Below are positions 45,931-55,443 of a stretch of DNA of 64,000 nt, one piece after another. Origin of the DNA: Methylophilaceae bacterium LSUCC0717 (lineage in GTDB: Bacteria > Pseudomonadota > Gammaproteobacteria > Burkholderiales > Methylophilaceae). Positions within the stretch are counted from its first letter, which is position 1. Every line of letters starts with the position of its first letter. The stretch is taken from the NCBI GenBank assembly GCA_024919195.1, contig CP103436.1, positions 310,001 to 374,000 of the forward strand, written 5' to 3'. The notes beneath the pieces were generated by a model. The model was not told the origin of the DNA. It saw nothing but the letters and a program-made list of their open reading frames with translations, and did not search any database. The translations under genes and the position numbers were made by a program.

Positions 45931-46699
45931 ACTTTCCTGTAATGTAATCTTCGGTTTCTTTTTTTGATGGTTTTGTAAAAATGGTGTCAGTTTCATCAAA
46001 CTCAATCATCTCACCAAGATACATATAGGCAGTGTAATCTGAAATACGAGCCGCTTGTTGCATGTTGTGAGTCACAATTAAAATAGTTAATTTTTTCTTT
46101 AGCTCACTCATTAATTCTTCGATATTTACTGTGGCAATAGGATCAAGTGCTGACGTAGGCTCATCAAACAACATGATCTCGGGATCTGTAGCTAGGGCTC
46201 TTGCAATACATAAACGTTGCTGTTGCCCACCTGAAAGGTTGTAAGCTAAATCTTGCAAGCGGTCTTTAACTTCATTCCATAATGATGCACCTTTGAGTGC
46301 CTCTTCTACCTTGTCGTCAAGAAGTCGTTTGTTATTTTCACCGCGAACTCTTAATCCGTAGGCAACATTTTCATAAATGGACTTAGGAAAAGGGTTTGGT
46401 TTTTGGAAGACCATACTAATTCTCATACGAACTTCAATTGGGTCTACTTTTTTATCCAAAATATTTGTATTGTCAGGATGAAGAATAATTTCACCATTAT
46501 ATTTGTTACCTGCATAAAGATCATGCATGCGATTAAATGATCTAAGGAAAGTTGACTTACCACATCCTGATGGCCCAATAAGAGCAGTTATTTTCTTTTC
46601 ATACAATGGAATATTAATGTCTTTGAGAGCATGAGTTCCATCTGCATAGTGAAAGTTAAAATTTTTCGATTCTGCTTTTATTATTTCTTTTCTTGCCAT
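45923..46699 (-). CDS. pstB: Phosphate import ATP-binding protein PstB
   Basis: A 258-residue ABC ATPase energising phosphate uptake. Walker [25 protein letters not shown], signature [16 protein letters not shown] and Walker [17 protein letters not shown] are classic PstB. I start at ATG 46699 ([16 protein letters not shown]); longer in-frame starts run into pstA. Last pst gene; no phoU follows, and the next gene is a TPR/glycosyltransferase. Confidence 0.96.
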   Translation of the reverse strand: MARKEIIKAESKNFNFHYADGTHALKDINIPLYEKKITALIGPSGCGKSTFLRSFNRMHDLYAGNKYNGEIILHPDNTNILDKKVDPIEVRMRISMVFQKPNPFPKSIYENVAYGLRVRGENNKRLLDDKVEEALKGASLWNEVKDRLQDLAYNLSGGQQQRLCIARALATDPEIMLFDEPTSALDPIATVNIEELMSELKKKLTILIVTHNMQQAARISDYTAYMYLGEMIEFDETDTIFTKPSKKETEDYITGKFG

Positions 46700-46718
46700 G
46701 ATATTTATATTCCTAAGA

Positions 46719-47657
46719 TTACCATTTAATTTTTTTACGAATACTGTAACGAAGTTTAATTGCAATACCATTCATTAACAATGTAAGAATGATAATTACC
46801 GCACCTGTTGCTGCAGCATTGATATGAAATGCATGCTCAGGTCTTGAAATCCAGTTAAACATTTGGATTGGTAAAACAGTAAAACCTGCCTCAAGCCATG
46901 CGAAATTAAAAAATGGAGCAACATCAGTCACGGGCGATGGAGGTAAAAACGCAATAAAAGTTAAGGCCCCAATAGTAATGACTGGCGCTGTTTCCCCAAT
47001 GGCTCTTGCCATACCAATAATAATTCCAGTCAGCACGCCACCCATGGCATATTGTAAAACATGATGAAGCGTTACTTGCCATTTTGTAGCTCCAACAGCG
47101 TATGCTGCTTCTCTGATATGAACCGGAATGGCTCTAATCGCCTCCCTCGTTGAAACGATGACAATAGGGAGCATTAAAAGTGATAAGGTTAAGCCAGCCG
47201 TCAATATACTTTGCCCTAAGCCGAATTCATAGACAAACAATCCTAAAGCCAACAGACCATAGATAATTGAAGGAACGCCAGCAAGATTAGCAACATTAAT
47301 TTCAATGAGATCAGCGAACCAACCTTTTTTTGCATATTCTTCTAAATAAATACCTGAGGCAACACCCATTGGTACCGCTACGAAAAAGGTAACAATAAGA
47401 ACTAATGCGGAACCAACCCAGGCAGATAAAATACCAGCTCCTTCGGGTTTTCTAGATGGAAAATTGCTAAAGAACTCAAGATTTATTTTTGGATAACCAT
47501 CAATGACCAGATCAAGAAATAATATCAATAGAGCAATGGCAAGACTACCAATTATAAATAAACCTATATAAGAAAAAATACGATCATTTTTTTTATGTTT
47601 TTTAATTAACGCTCTGATGGCGTTTAAGTTATCTTCATGACCGGTAACTTTTGACAT
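46719..47657 (-). CDS. pstA: Phosphate transport permease PstA
   Basis: A 312-residue inner-membrane permease with about six helices and the binding-protein-dependent permease (EAA) loop in [56 protein letters not shown] is typical of PstA. Pairs with PstC. It starts 3 bases after the pstC stop. Confidence 0.95.
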   Translation of the reverse strand: MSKVTGHEDNLNAIRALIKKHKKNDRIFSYIGLFIIGSLAIALLILFLDLVIDGYPKINLEFFSNFPSRKPEGAGILSAWVGSALVLIVTFFVAVPMGVASGIYLEEYAKKGWFADLIEINVANLAGVPSIIYGLLALGLFVYEFGLGQSILTAGLTLSLLMLPIVIVSTREAIRAIPVHIREAAYAVGATKWQVTLHHVLQYAMGGVLTGIIIGMARAIGETAPVITIGALTFIAFLPPSPVTDVAPFFNFAWLEAGFTVLPIQMFNWISRPEHAFHINAAATGAVIIILTLLMNGIAIKLRYSIRKKIKW

Positions 47658-47660
47658 TGT

Positions 47661-48584
47661 TTAATATCTCTCCGTAAATTTTTTACGTGTCCATTGACCT
47701 AAAATATTCAGTGATAGGGTCATGATGAACAATACGATTCCAGCAGCAAAAATACTCTGGTAACCAATGCCGCCATGCTCAAGATCTCCAAGAGCAACAG
47801 AAACAATGTAGGCAGTTATGGTTGCTGCACTTTCAACAGGGTTAAAGGTGAAGTTAGGTTGCTGTCCTGCGGCGATAGCCACGATCATTGTCTCACCAAT
47901 ACCACGACTGACGGCAAGAATGTAAGCAGCAACAATACCCGATGTTGCAGCAGGCATAACTACAGACACTGCTGTTTGGAATCTTGTAGCACCCATGGCG
48001 TATGCACCTTCACGCATTGCCATAGGAACTGCTCGCATAGCGTCTTCTGCAACAGAAGCAATGTATGGAACAATCATGATACCCATTACAATACCTGGTC
48101 CCAGCATATTAAATGTTGGAAGATCTGGGTAAATTTTTTGTAATAAAGGCGTGACTAACAATAAAGCAAAATATCCAAACACCACAGTTGGAACACCAAC
48201 TAATAACTCTAGAACAGGTTTGATTGTCTCTCTAATTTTATGAGAGGCAAACTCTGATAGATAAACGGCTGTAATTGTGCCAAGCGGAACAGCCACCAAA
48301 AGCGCGATACCAGTAATTGTGAGAGTGCCTGAGACCAATGGAAGAATTCCATAATTTTTTCTTTCAAAATTTGGGGTCCATACGGTTGATGTTAAGAATT
48401 CTTTTAATGAAACAGCTTCAAAAAAAGGAAATGATTCGGTAACTAATATGAATACGATCCCAAAAGTAATTAGGATAGCAACTATACCTGACAACATTAA
48501 CGCTATTTCAATAAGTCTTTCAACAAAATTACGACGAATATTTTTGGCTAATGCAGGACTAATTTTTGGATTATTCTTCGCCAT
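47661..48584 (-). CDS. pstC: Phosphate transport permease PstC
   Basis: A 307-residue permease with about six membrane helices. VPLGTITAVYLSEFASHKIRETIKPVLELLVGVPTVVFGYFAL and the EAA loop VPMAMREGAYAMGATRFQTAVSVVMPA are PstC signatures. It lies 119 bases after pstS, separated by a strong hairpin that should lower its expression relative to the binding protein. Confidence 0.95.
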   Translation of the reverse strand: MAKNNPKISPALAKNIRRNFVERLIEIALMLSGIVAILITFGIVFILVTESFPFFEAVSLKEFLTSTVWTPNFERKNYGILPLVSGTLTITGIALLVAVPLGTITAVYLSEFASHKIRETIKPVLELLVGVPTVVFGYFALLLVTPLLQKIYPDLPTFNMLGPGIVMGIMIVPYIASVAEDAMRAVPMAMREGAYAMGATRFQTAVSVVMPAATSGIVAAYILAVSRGIGETMIVAIAAGQQPNFTFNPVESAATITAYIVSVALGDLEHGGIGYQSIFAAGIVLFIMTLSLNILGQWTRKKFTERY

Positions 48585-48647
48585 GAATTTTTAAAGGTCA
48601 GTTGTAAAACGCATCATAATTATTACATATTATTTCGGTGATAGAAC

Positions 48648-48682
48648 AAAAAAAAGGGTTAAAAATATAACCCCTTTTTTTT
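48648..48682 (-). terminator. Terminator-like hairpin between pstS and pstC
   Basis: On the minus strand a run of eight A and GGGGTTA pairs with TAACCC and eight T around a short AT loop; one G is unpaired. The T-run (48655-48648) makes it an intrinsic terminator in the direction of pstS. Partial read-through would give high PstS and lower PstCAB, a common pattern for binding-protein operons. Confidence 0.8.
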
Positions 48683-48703
48683 GTAACAATTTGCTATAAA
48701 AAC

Positions 48704-49693
48704 TTAGTCAGTTGCTTTTTCTAAAATTTCTTTAACTGACAAACCAATAGCCGGACCATCTTTAAATGCGGTACCAGTTTTTAGTGATTTATAGTGATTA
48801 TTAATAGCAGCATATTCTTCATTAGAGAATGGAACATAACCCACTTCTTTTGAAAGTTTACCTGCATTTTTAAGATAGAATTCTACAAACTTTTTAACTT
48901 TTGGATCAAAAGCAGCTTTGGTTGCGTTTAAATAAATAAATAGAGGACGTGACAGAGGATTGTATGAGCCATCCATCACTGTTTCAAGAGAAGGCTCTAC
49001 AAACTTGCCTTCTTTGTTTTTTACTTTAACCGCACCAAGTTTATCTTTGTTTTCAACATAGTAAGCTAGACCAAAATAACCCATGCCGCCTTTGTCACCA
49101 GCCACACCCTGAACAAGAACATTATCATCTTCTGATGCAGTAAAGTCACCGCGAATAGATTTAGATTTTTTAATGATTGCTTCTGTAAAATAATCAAATG
49201 TTCCTGAATCTGCACCAGGGCCATATAATTTTAATGGTTGATCAGGAAAACCTTCACGAACCTGATTCCAGTTCATCACCTTACCTTGAGCATCAGGACC
49301 CCATGCTTTCTTTAATTCTTCTGGTGTCATTTCAGCTGCCCAGTCATTATCTTTATTGATAACTACAGTAAGAGCATCAAAAGCTACTGGGATTTCAATA
49401 AATGAGATACCAGCTTCATTACATTTTGCAATTTCTTTTGCTTTAATTGGTCTAGACGCATCTGAAATCACTGTTTCACCTCGGCAAAACTTTTTAAAAC
49501 CACCACCTGTACCTGAAACACCAACAGTTACTTTAATCCCTGTTTCTTTTTGAAATTCTTCAGCCACAGCTTCAGTAATTGGGTAAACGGTTGACGAACC
49601 ATCAATTTTGACGATATCTGCAGCGAACACTGAAGTAGAAATTACAGTAGTTGCTACAGTCGCTAATACAGCTTTTCTTAAGGTTAAAACCAT
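48704..49693 (-). CDS. pstS: Periplasmic phosphate-binding protein PstS
   Basis: A 329-residue solute-binding protein. Signal peptide MVLTLRKAVLATVATTVISTSVFA; the mature protein starts ADIVKIDGSSTVYPITEAVAEEF, the phosphate-binding PstS signature. VGVSGTGGGFKKFCRGETVISDASRPIK and YGPGADSGTFDYF line the phosphate site. Start ATG 49693 is set by AGGAG 7 bases upstream and the signal peptide; a longer in-frame start overlaps the PHO box and is rejected. First gene of pstSCAB. Confidence 0.96.
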   Translation of the reverse strand: MVLTLRKAVLATVATTVISTSVFAADIVKIDGSSTVYPITEAVAEEFQKETGIKVTVGVSGTGGGFKKFCRGETVISDASRPIKAKEIAKCNEAGISFIEIPVAFDALTVVINKDNDWAAEMTPEELKKAWGPDAQGKVMNWNQVREGFPDQPLKLYGPGADSGTFDYFTEAIIKKSKSIRGDFTASEDDNVLVQGVAGDKGGMGYFGLAYYVENKDKLGAVKVKNKEGKFVEPSLETVMDGSYNPLSRPLFIYLNATKAAFDPKVKKFVEFYLKNAGKLSKEVGYVPFSNEEYAAINNHYKSLKTGTAFKDGPAIGLSVKEILEKATD

Positions 49694-49730
49694 GTAAACG
49701 CTCCTGTTAATTAGAATTTTTAGTATGCAT

Positions 49731-49764
49731 ATTTTATGAATTATATATGACACTTTTATGACAA
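49731..49764 (-). promoter_or_regulatory. PHO box and promoter of pstS
   Basis: On the minus strand TTGTCATAAAAGTGTCAT (49764-49747) is a PhoB box: two TGTCAT half sites 11 bases apart, close to the enterobacterial consensus. Ten bases further is TAAAAT (49736-49731) as the -10. PhoB normally replaces the -35 in this geometry. The pstS start is 37 bases below the -10. phoB/phoR are not in this window. Confidence 0.9.
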
Positions 49765-49823
49765 TTTTATGTTTACTAAAAAAAGGTTAAAATGACGCAA
49801 AAAATTATAACTAAATTTAAAAT

Positions 49824-50928
49824 ATGGAAGCTGAAAAACTTAATCAATTGAAAACAACCTTATCTGAAATCGATGATCGATTTTCAGCACTCAGGAGCTA
49901 TCTTTGACCTCGATAACAAAAAAGAACAGCTTAAAGAACTCACTCGCCAACAAGAGGATCCTAAAATCTGGGAGGATCATTCACTTAGTCAAAAAATTGG
50001 TAAAGAAAAAAGAATTTTAGAAGATACGATTCAAGAATTTGAACTGTTGAATACGGGCATAGAGAATAACAAAGAGCTGTTTGATTTAGCGTTTGAGGAA
50101 AGTGACGACTCTACGCTTGACGATTTATTTCAAGACACAATTAATTTAGAAAAAAAACTGGGTCAATTGGAGTTTAAACGAATGTTTTCAAACCCTCTTG
50201 ATCCTAATAATTGTTTTATTGATTTTCAATCTGGCAGTGGCGGAACGGAAGCTCAAGATTGGGCTAACATGCTGCTAAGAATGTACTTGAGATACTGTGA
50301 GGAAAAAGGCTTCAAGGTTGAGGTGATGGAAATCACCGAAGGTGAAGTTGCTGGGATTAAGGGAGCTACGATTAAAATCTTAGGAGATTATGCCTATGGT
50401 TACTTTAGAACAGAAACTGGCATTCATCGATTGGTCAGAAAATCACCCTTTGACTCAGGTAGCAGAAGACATACCTCTTTTGCTGGAGTGAATGTATATC
50501 CAGAAATTGATGAGACAGTAGAAATTGACATTAATCCTGCGGATTTAAGAATTGATACTTATCGGGCTTCCGGAGCAGGAGGCCAACATATCAATAAAAC
50601 AGATTCTGCTGTTAGAATTACGCATGAGCCAAGTGGCGTTGTTGTGCAGTGTCAGAATGATCGATCACAGCATCGTAATAAAGCTCAGGCGATGGATATG
50701 CTCAAGGCTCAGCTTTACCGAATTGAGCTAGATAAGAGAAATGAAGAAAAACAGGCGATGGAAGATGCTAAATCAGACATTGGCTGGGGCCATCAAATTA
50801 GAAGTTATGTGCTGGATCAATCAAGAATTAAAGACCTCAGGACAGGTGTTGAGGTGGGAAACACTCAAGGTGTTCTAGATGGTAATCTAGATCCATTTAT
50901 TACAGAAAGTTTAAAGCAAGGGGTTTAA
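49824..50928 (+). CDS. prfB: Peptide chain release factor 2 (programmed +1 frameshift)
   Basis: RF2 recognises UGA and UAA. Translation starts at ATG 49824, reads 27 codons to an in-frame TGA (49905-49907) and must shift +1 at CTT-TGA-C to continue at GAC 49906. The total product is 367 residues, normal for RF2. The main frame holds the GGQ motif in [28 protein letters not shown]. Anticodon-mimic SPF is seen in [11 protein letters not shown]. Divergent from pstS; lysS follows one base after the stop. Confidence 0.96.
49893..49907 (+). promoter_or_regulatory. prfB autoregulatory frameshift site
   Basis: An internal Shine-Dalgarno AGGAG (49893-49897) stands just ahead of TAT CTT TGA C. The slippery CTT and the poor-context TGA-C are identical to the well-known prfB site. 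Low RF2 makes the ribosome pause at UGA and slip, restoring RF2 synthesis. Confidence 0.95.
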
Positions 50929-50929
50929 G

Positions 50930-52441
50930 TTGGAAAATAAAGAAAATCAAATAGTAGATGAAAACTCGATTATTCAAGAACGTCGAAATAAGCTGGCTGA
51001 GCTAAGAAAAGTTGGCGTTGCTTTTCCAAATAACTTTAAGCCTGAACATGATTCCTCACAATTGCATAAAGAATATGATGAATTTGATAAGCCAACCCTA
51101 GAAGAAAAAAATATTGAAGTTGTTGTTGCTGGGCGAATGATGCTAAAAAGAGTGATGGGTAAGGCAAGCTTTGCGACGATTCAGGATCGAACCGGTCGCA
51201 TTCAATTGTATGTCGCCAGAGATCTTATTAATAATGAGGACAATCCTGAATTATATTCTTCATTTAAAAAATGGGATATGGGAGATATTATTGGCGCCAA
51301 AGGGAAGCTCTTTAAAACAAATACTGGTGAATTAACGATTGAGGTCACCGAAATTTGTTTATTAACAAAATCTTTACGACCAATGCCAGAAAAGTTTCAT
51401 GGACTGCAAGATCAGGAGATGAAATATCGTCAGCGTTATGTCGACCTAATGGTTAATCAAGAGACGAAAGATACTTTTTTTACCAGATCCAAAGCCATCC
51501 AATCTATTCGCGAATTTATGGTCAACAATAAATTTCTAGAGGTCGAAACACCAATGTTGCATCCAATTCCGGGTGGTGCGAGTGCAAAACCCTTTGTGAC
51601 TCACCACAACGCATTGGATATGGAAATGTTTATGCGTATTGCTCCAGAGCTATATTTAAAGAGATTGGTGGTAGGTGGTTTTGATCGTGTGTTTGAAATT
51701 AATCGAAATTTTCGTAATGAAGGCTTAAGTGTTCGACATAACCCTGAATTTACTATGATGGAGTTTTATGCTGCTTACGCTGACTATCAATGGCTAATGA
51801 CATTTACTGAGGACTGTATTCGTTCCAGTATCACAGGATGTGGGGTGGATTTAAAACTCACCTATCAAGACAAAGATATAGACTTTTCACAGCCATTTGA
51901 TCGTTTAACACTGGTGCAAGCGATTGAAAAATACAATAACCAATTCAAATCTGAAGACCTTCTTAATGCTGAATTTATTGAGCAAACTCTCCAAAAGATG
52001 GGGGAAGATCTTCCACCAAATCGATCATTGGGATCGCTTCAATTAGCTCTATTTGAAGCAGTCGCTGAGGAACATCTTTGGAACCCAACGTTTATTATCG
52101 ATTATCCAACTGAAGTATCACCCTTGGCCAGAGCGTCAGATAGCGATCCAGCTATCACGGAGCGTTTTGAATTATTTATCGCAGGCCGAGAAATAGCTAA
52201 TGGTTTTTCTGAGCTTAATGACCCTGAAGAACAGTCAGAACGTTTTAAAAAACAAGTGGAACAAAAAGAAGCTGGCGATGATGAGGCGATGTATTACGAT
52301 GCAGACTTTATCCGTGCTCTTGAGTATGGCATGCCTCCGGCAGGCGGATGCGGAATTGGGATTGATCGCTTAATTATGTTGATTACTAATAAACCAAGTA
52401 TTAGAGATGTTATTTTATTTCCACACATGAGGCCAGAATAA
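50930..52441 (+). CDS. lysS: Lysyl-tRNA synthetase (class II)
   Basis: A 503-residue class II synthetase. An N-terminal OB-fold anticodon-binding domain (about 60-160; [32 protein letters not shown]) precedes the catalytic core with motif 1 ([21 protein letters not shown]), motif 2 ([26 protein letters not shown]) and motif 3 ([15 protein letters not shown]). Start TTG 50930, one base after the prfB stop; prfB-lysS is a conserved pair. Confidence 0.97.
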   Translation: MENKENQIVDENSIIQERRNKLAELRKVGVAFPNNFKPEHDSSQLHKEYDEFDKPTLEEKNIEVVVAGRMMLKRVMGKASFATIQDRTGRIQLYVARDLINNEDNPELYSSFKKWDMGDIIGAKGKLFKTNTGELTIEVTEICLLTKSLRPMPEKFHGLQDQEMKYRQRYVDLMVNQETKDTFFTRSKAIQSIREFMVNNKFLEVETPMLHPIPGGASAKPFVTHHNALDMEMFMRIAPELYLKRLVVGGFDRVFEINRNFRNEGLSVRHNPEFTMMEFYAAYADYQWLMTFTEDCIRSSITGCGVDLKLTYQDKDIDFSQPFDRLTLVQAIEKYNNQFKSEDLLNAEFIEQTLQKMGEDLPPNRSLGSLQLALFEAVAEEHLWNPTFIIDYPTEVSPLARASDSDPAITERFELFIAGREIANGFSELNDPEEQSERFKKQVEQKEAGDDEAMYYDADFIRALEYGMPPAGGCGIGIDRLIMLITNKPSIRDVILFPHMRPE

Positions 52442-52443
52442 TT

Positions 52444-53067
52444 ATGTACATGCACCCTGAAATTGATCGTGATCAAATGAGCCCGAAACAGGCAATTGAA
52501 ATTTTGCAACAAGGCAACGAACGTTTTGTAAATAATGTTAAACGACAGCACGATATGTTGAGTGTGCGAGATGAGCTCAAAGATAAACAGCATCCCTTTG
52601 CTTCAATATTGAGTTGTAGTGACTCCAGAACGACGGTGGAGCTTATTTTTGATCAAAACCTGGGAGATATTTTTTCGGTCAGGTTGGCAGGTAATGTTGC
52701 CTCAACTTTAGCTATTGGTAGTTTAGAATTTTCAACTCAGTATCTGGGTTCAAAGCTGGTGGTAGTCATGGGCCATAGCAATTGTGGTGCGGTCAAAGCG
52801 GCATGCGATCATTTTAAAGGAGGTAACATCGGAGAAATTATTGAAATGATAGATCCGGCAGTGGGTCACGAAAAGACTATCTCTTCTGAACGAAATTCAT
52901 CAAATACCTCTTTCGTTGAAAAAGTCTGCTGGCATAACGTTCATGAACAGATCAATAACATCAAACAAAATAGCGATATTATCAATAAAATGGTTGAAGA
53001 TAATCGCATTGCTCTTGTGGGAGCAGTTTATGATTTGGCCAACGGAGCAGTCAAATTCGATATCTAA
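52444..53067 (+). CDS. can: Beta-class carbonic anhydrase
   Basis: A 207-residue zinc enzyme interconverting CO2 and bicarbonate. Zinc ligands C58 (with D60-R62 in CSDSR), H111 and C114 (HSNCGA) are intact. No signal peptide, so it is cytoplasmic; it supplies bicarbonate for carboxylases and for CarB. It starts 2 bases after lysS and may be co-transcribed. A second ATG at 52450 is an alternative start. Confidence 0.95.
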   Translation: MYMHPEIDRDQMSPKQAIEILQQGNERFVNNVKRQHDMLSVRDELKDKQHPFASILSCSDSRTTVELIFDQNLGDIFSVRLAGNVASTLAIGSLEFSTQYLGSKLVVVMGHSNCGAVKAACDHFKGGNIGEIIEMIDPAVGHEKTISSERNSSNTSFVEKVCWHNVHEQINNIKQNSDIINKMVEDNRIALVGAVYDLANGAVKFDI

Positions 53068-53117
53068 AAATTAGTGTTGTTAAAACACAACATTGATTGA
53101 ATTTCATTATCAATCTT

Positions 53118-53147
53118 CACTTTTATGATGAATATGTCATAAAAGTG
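53118..53147. repeat. Inverted repeat overlapping the porin PHO box
   Basis: CACTTTTATGA (53118-53128) and its exact reverse complement TCATAAAAGTG (53137-53147) are separated by 8 bases. The right arm is part of the PHO box, so the left arm is a PHO-like element in opposite orientation. It may give a second, inverted PhoB contact or be a remnant of duplication. Confidence 0.6.
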
Positions 53148-53167
53148 TCACATTAACTTCCTAAAAT
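53134..53167 (+). promoter_or_regulatory. PHO box and promoter of the porin gene
   Basis: ATGTCATAAAAGTGTCAC (53134-53151) shares the central 16 bases with the pstS PHO box. Ten bases later is TAAAAT (53162-53167), the same -10 and spacing as at pstS. The porin start lies 59 bases below the -10, after an AGGAG Shine-Dalgarno. The leader also holds an AT-only hairpin (53180-53199) before a T-run, too weak to call a terminator. Confidence 0.88.
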
Positions 53168-53225
53168 TTAAATAGTTTCAAAACTTAGTTATAAGTTTTT
53201 TTTTGTTTATTTTTAGGAGATCATA

Positions 53226-54881
53226 ATGAACAACAAGATTTTAACTGGTGCAGTTTCAGCAGCAGTGTTGTCGTTATCAGGCATGGTTTATGCTGACACG
53301 ACAGAAGACCTTGTGAATGCTTTAGTGACTAAAGGTGTTTTAACTGAGGAAGAGGGCGCTCTTCTTTCTAAAGGTCATGATAAGAAAAAAGCAAACACAC
53401 CGGTTGTAAAAAATAAAGGTGGTAAATTTTCAATTCAAAGCGCTGACGGCAAAAATGAAATCGCTTTAACAGGTCGTATGCACTTTGATTACAGAAATTC
53501 AGACCTAGATGAAAATGACTTTGGTGATGGTGATGGACACAATGAAGAATATGACATTGATGGTAAATCTACCTCACCATCAGAGTTTGAAATGCGTCGA
53601 GCTCGTATTGGCATTAAGGGCAAATTAGATGGTATGTGGAAATATGATGTTGTATTAAACGGTGTGGGTAAATCAACAAATGTTTTAGATACAGCGTCTT
53701 TAACCTGGGCTGCTATGAAGCCTTTTCAGATTCAAGTTGGTCGTTTCAAACAAGCGTTTAACTTAGAAGGTTTAACCAGTTCGAATGACATTGACTTTAA
53801 TGAACGTTCATTTATGAACCAAATTTCCCCACACAAGAAGTTAGGTATTGCATTCAAGGGTGAGCCCACTAAAGGTATGACCTATGCAATGACAAAGTAC
53901 CAAGAAGGTTATAAGAATAATGTGATTGAAGATGAAAATAACTACTCTGGTCGATTAACTTACAACTGGGCTGAAGCTAACAAGATTAAAGACTCAATCT
54001 TCCATGTGGGTATTGCTGGCTTTACTGAAGATTATTCACAAAAAGCTAAAACTTCTTCAAACGGTAATAGTGCGCAAAGCTCTTACACTGTGAACCAAAG
54101 TGCCTCATTGACAGTTACCTCTGTAACTGGAGGTACAGATTTTGCCACTACTCACTCACGTTTATTTAAATTTAAGAGTGCAGGCCGCGGCTATTCCCCA
54201 TTGGCAGCATTAGACGTTCAAGGTGAATATCTAACTGGTGGTGGTGCTAGTGAGCATGCCAAATCAGCTGTGCATCATGAAAACCGTTTTGCTGCTTTAG
54301 AAGGTATTTTTGCAAAAGGCCCTTTCAAATTACAAGGCGAATACGGTAGAGGTAAGTTTGAAGGTAAGAATGAGATCCGAGGTAATGGAGCTGAGGCAGA
54401 TGTTGAAATTGGATACATTTCTGCTAACTACATGTTAACTGGTGAGCATTATTCAAAATCATATAAGGGCGGTAAGATGAAGGGTATTAAAATAAATAAT
54501 CCTTTCGATTTTGAAAATGGAACTGGTACTGGTGCATGGGAAATTGGAGCCCGTTATGAATACTTAGGTATTGATGATGCAAAGATTACTAACGTAAGTT
54601 CATACGATGAAAACCGTGCGCGTGGAGCATGGGATTGTGGCACTACAAGTGCAACATATGGAACTGGAACAACTGGAACAAATACTTTAAGTGGTTGTGA
54701 TGTAAGTATTCATCAATATACTGTCGGATTGAAGTGGATAGCTAATCCAAATGTTCTTGCAAAAGTTTCATTGACATATTCAGACTATGGTGATGATTTG
54801 ATTGCCCCAGACTTTGCTGATAGTGGTGAAAAGTTTGATTCAGAAACATTACTTCAAACTCGTGTTCAGTGGATGTTCTAA
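53226..54881 (+). CDS. Phosphate-selective-type outer membrane porin (OprP/OprO family)
   Basis: A 551-residue porin. Signal peptide MNNKILTGAVSAAVLSLSGMVYA; a short helical segment DLVNALVTKGVLTEEEGALLSKG, typical of OprO/OprP-like porins, precedes the barrel. FEMRRARIGIKGKLDGMWKYDVVLNG and IQVGRFKQAFNLEGLTSSNDIDF are conserved family blocks. The protein ends in RVQWMF, the terminal Phe needed for BAM recognition. Anion choice cannot be proven from sequence, but the PHO box strongly suggests phosphate. Residues about 270-310 form a Ser/Thr-rich loop. A terminator follows. Confidence 0.9.
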   Translation: MNNKILTGAVSAAVLSLSGMVYADTTEDLVNALVTKGVLTEEEGALLSKGHDKKKANTPVVKNKGGKFSIQSADGKNEIALTGRMHFDYRNSDLDENDFGDGDGHNEEYDIDGKSTSPSEFEMRRARIGIKGKLDGMWKYDVVLNGVGKSTNVLDTASLTWAAMKPFQIQVGRFKQAFNLEGLTSSNDIDFNERSFMNQISPHKKLGIAFKGEPTKGMTYAMTKYQEGYKNNVIEDENNYSGRLTYNWAEANKIKDSIFHVGIAGFTEDYSQKAKTSSNGNSAQSSYTVNQSASLTVTSVTGGTDFATTHSRLFKFKSAGRGYSPLAALDVQGEYLTGGGASEHAKSAVHHENRFAALEGIFAKGPFKLQGEYGRGKFEGKNEIRGNGAEADVEIGYISANYMLTGEHYSKSYKGGKMKGIKINNPFDFENGTGTGAWEIGARYEYLGIDDAKITNVSSYDENRARGAWDCGTTSATYGTGTTGTNTLSGCDVSIHQYTVGLKWIANPNVLAKVSLTYSDYGDDLIAPDFADSGEKFDSETLLQTRVQWMF

Positions 54882-54916
54882 TTCATTTGAATACTTAAAA
54901 ATCTCCTAAATTTTAG

Positions 54917-54943
54917 AGACCCGCTTTATGCGGGTCTTTTTTT
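54917..54943 (+). terminator. Intrinsic terminator after the porin gene
   Basis: AGACCCGC (54917-54924), loop TTTAT, GCGGGTCT (54930-54937), then a run of seven T (54937-54943). A strong rho-independent terminator 36 bases after the porin stop. It slightly overlaps the end of the convergent tadA gene. Confidence 0.95.
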
Positions 54944-55391
54944 ATCTTTTATCTTTAAAATAATTTTTTAAAAGAGTAGAGCATTCTGCTTCAAGGATGC
55001 CACCCTCAAATGAAGTATGATGATTGATCACCTTATTATTTACTAGCTGTTGATTAGGGTCACAACTATGAAATTTTGCATCATAGGCGCCAAAATATAC
55101 TTGCTTCACTCTGGCATGGAATATAGCACCCAAGCACATAATGCAAGGTTCCAAAGTGACATAGAGATTAACTTCAGGTAGGCGGTAATTAGATAAAGAA
55201 TGTGCTGCATCTCGTAACGCCATGATTTCAGCATGACAGGTGGGATCCGAGTTCTTGATCACCGAATTAAAACCGCGACCTATAATTTCATTATTTAAGG
55301 TGACTACTGCGCCGATAGGAATTTCATCTAACTCACGGGCCTTCTCTGCCTGATCTAAAGCTGCTCGCATAAACTGTGTATGATCGGTCAT
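54942..55391 (-). CDS. tadA: tRNA-specific adenosine deaminase TadA
   Basis: A 149-residue zinc deaminase converting A34 to inosine in tRNA-Arg(ACG). The zinc/catalytic motif is CHAEIMALRDAA (His and proton-shuttle Glu) with LEPCIMCLGAIFHARV supplying two Cys ligands. I start at ATG 55391 (MTDHTQFMRAALDQA), which matches the family N-terminus; an in-frame ATG at 55424 would add 11 Lys/Asn-rich residues. Confidence 0.94.
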   Translation of the reverse strand: MTDHTQFMRAALDQAEKARELDEIPIGAVVTLNNEIIGRGFNSVIKNSDPTCHAEIMALRDAAHSLSNYRLPEVNLYVTLEPCIMCLGAIFHARVKQVYFGAYDAKFHSCDPNQQLVNNKVINHHTSFEGGILEAECSTLLKNYFKDKR

Positions 55392-55443
55392 AAATTTTGA
55401 ATTAATTTTTTTATTTTTCATCATAATAACTGTTTAATAAACT

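Noticed and set aside
45931-46005. N-terminal extension of the TPR protein inside pstB
   Set aside because: The extra residues are the shifted frame of the conserved PstB C-terminus and resemble no TPR protein; a TTG at the pstB stop fits better.
47775-48143. A Cys- and His-rich 122-codon plus-strand frame opposite pstC
   Set aside because: The apparent metal-binding composition comes from the reverse complement of Ala/Gly/Val codons in pstC; no start context or family resemblance.
53075-53092. Terminator after the carbonic anhydrase gene
   Set aside because: TGTTGT/ACAACA forms a 6-bp stem without a U-tract.
53180-53203. Leader terminator or attenuator of the porin gene
   Set aside because: AAAACTT/AAGTTTT is an AT-dominated 7-bp stem; although Ts follow, it is too weak to call a terminator.
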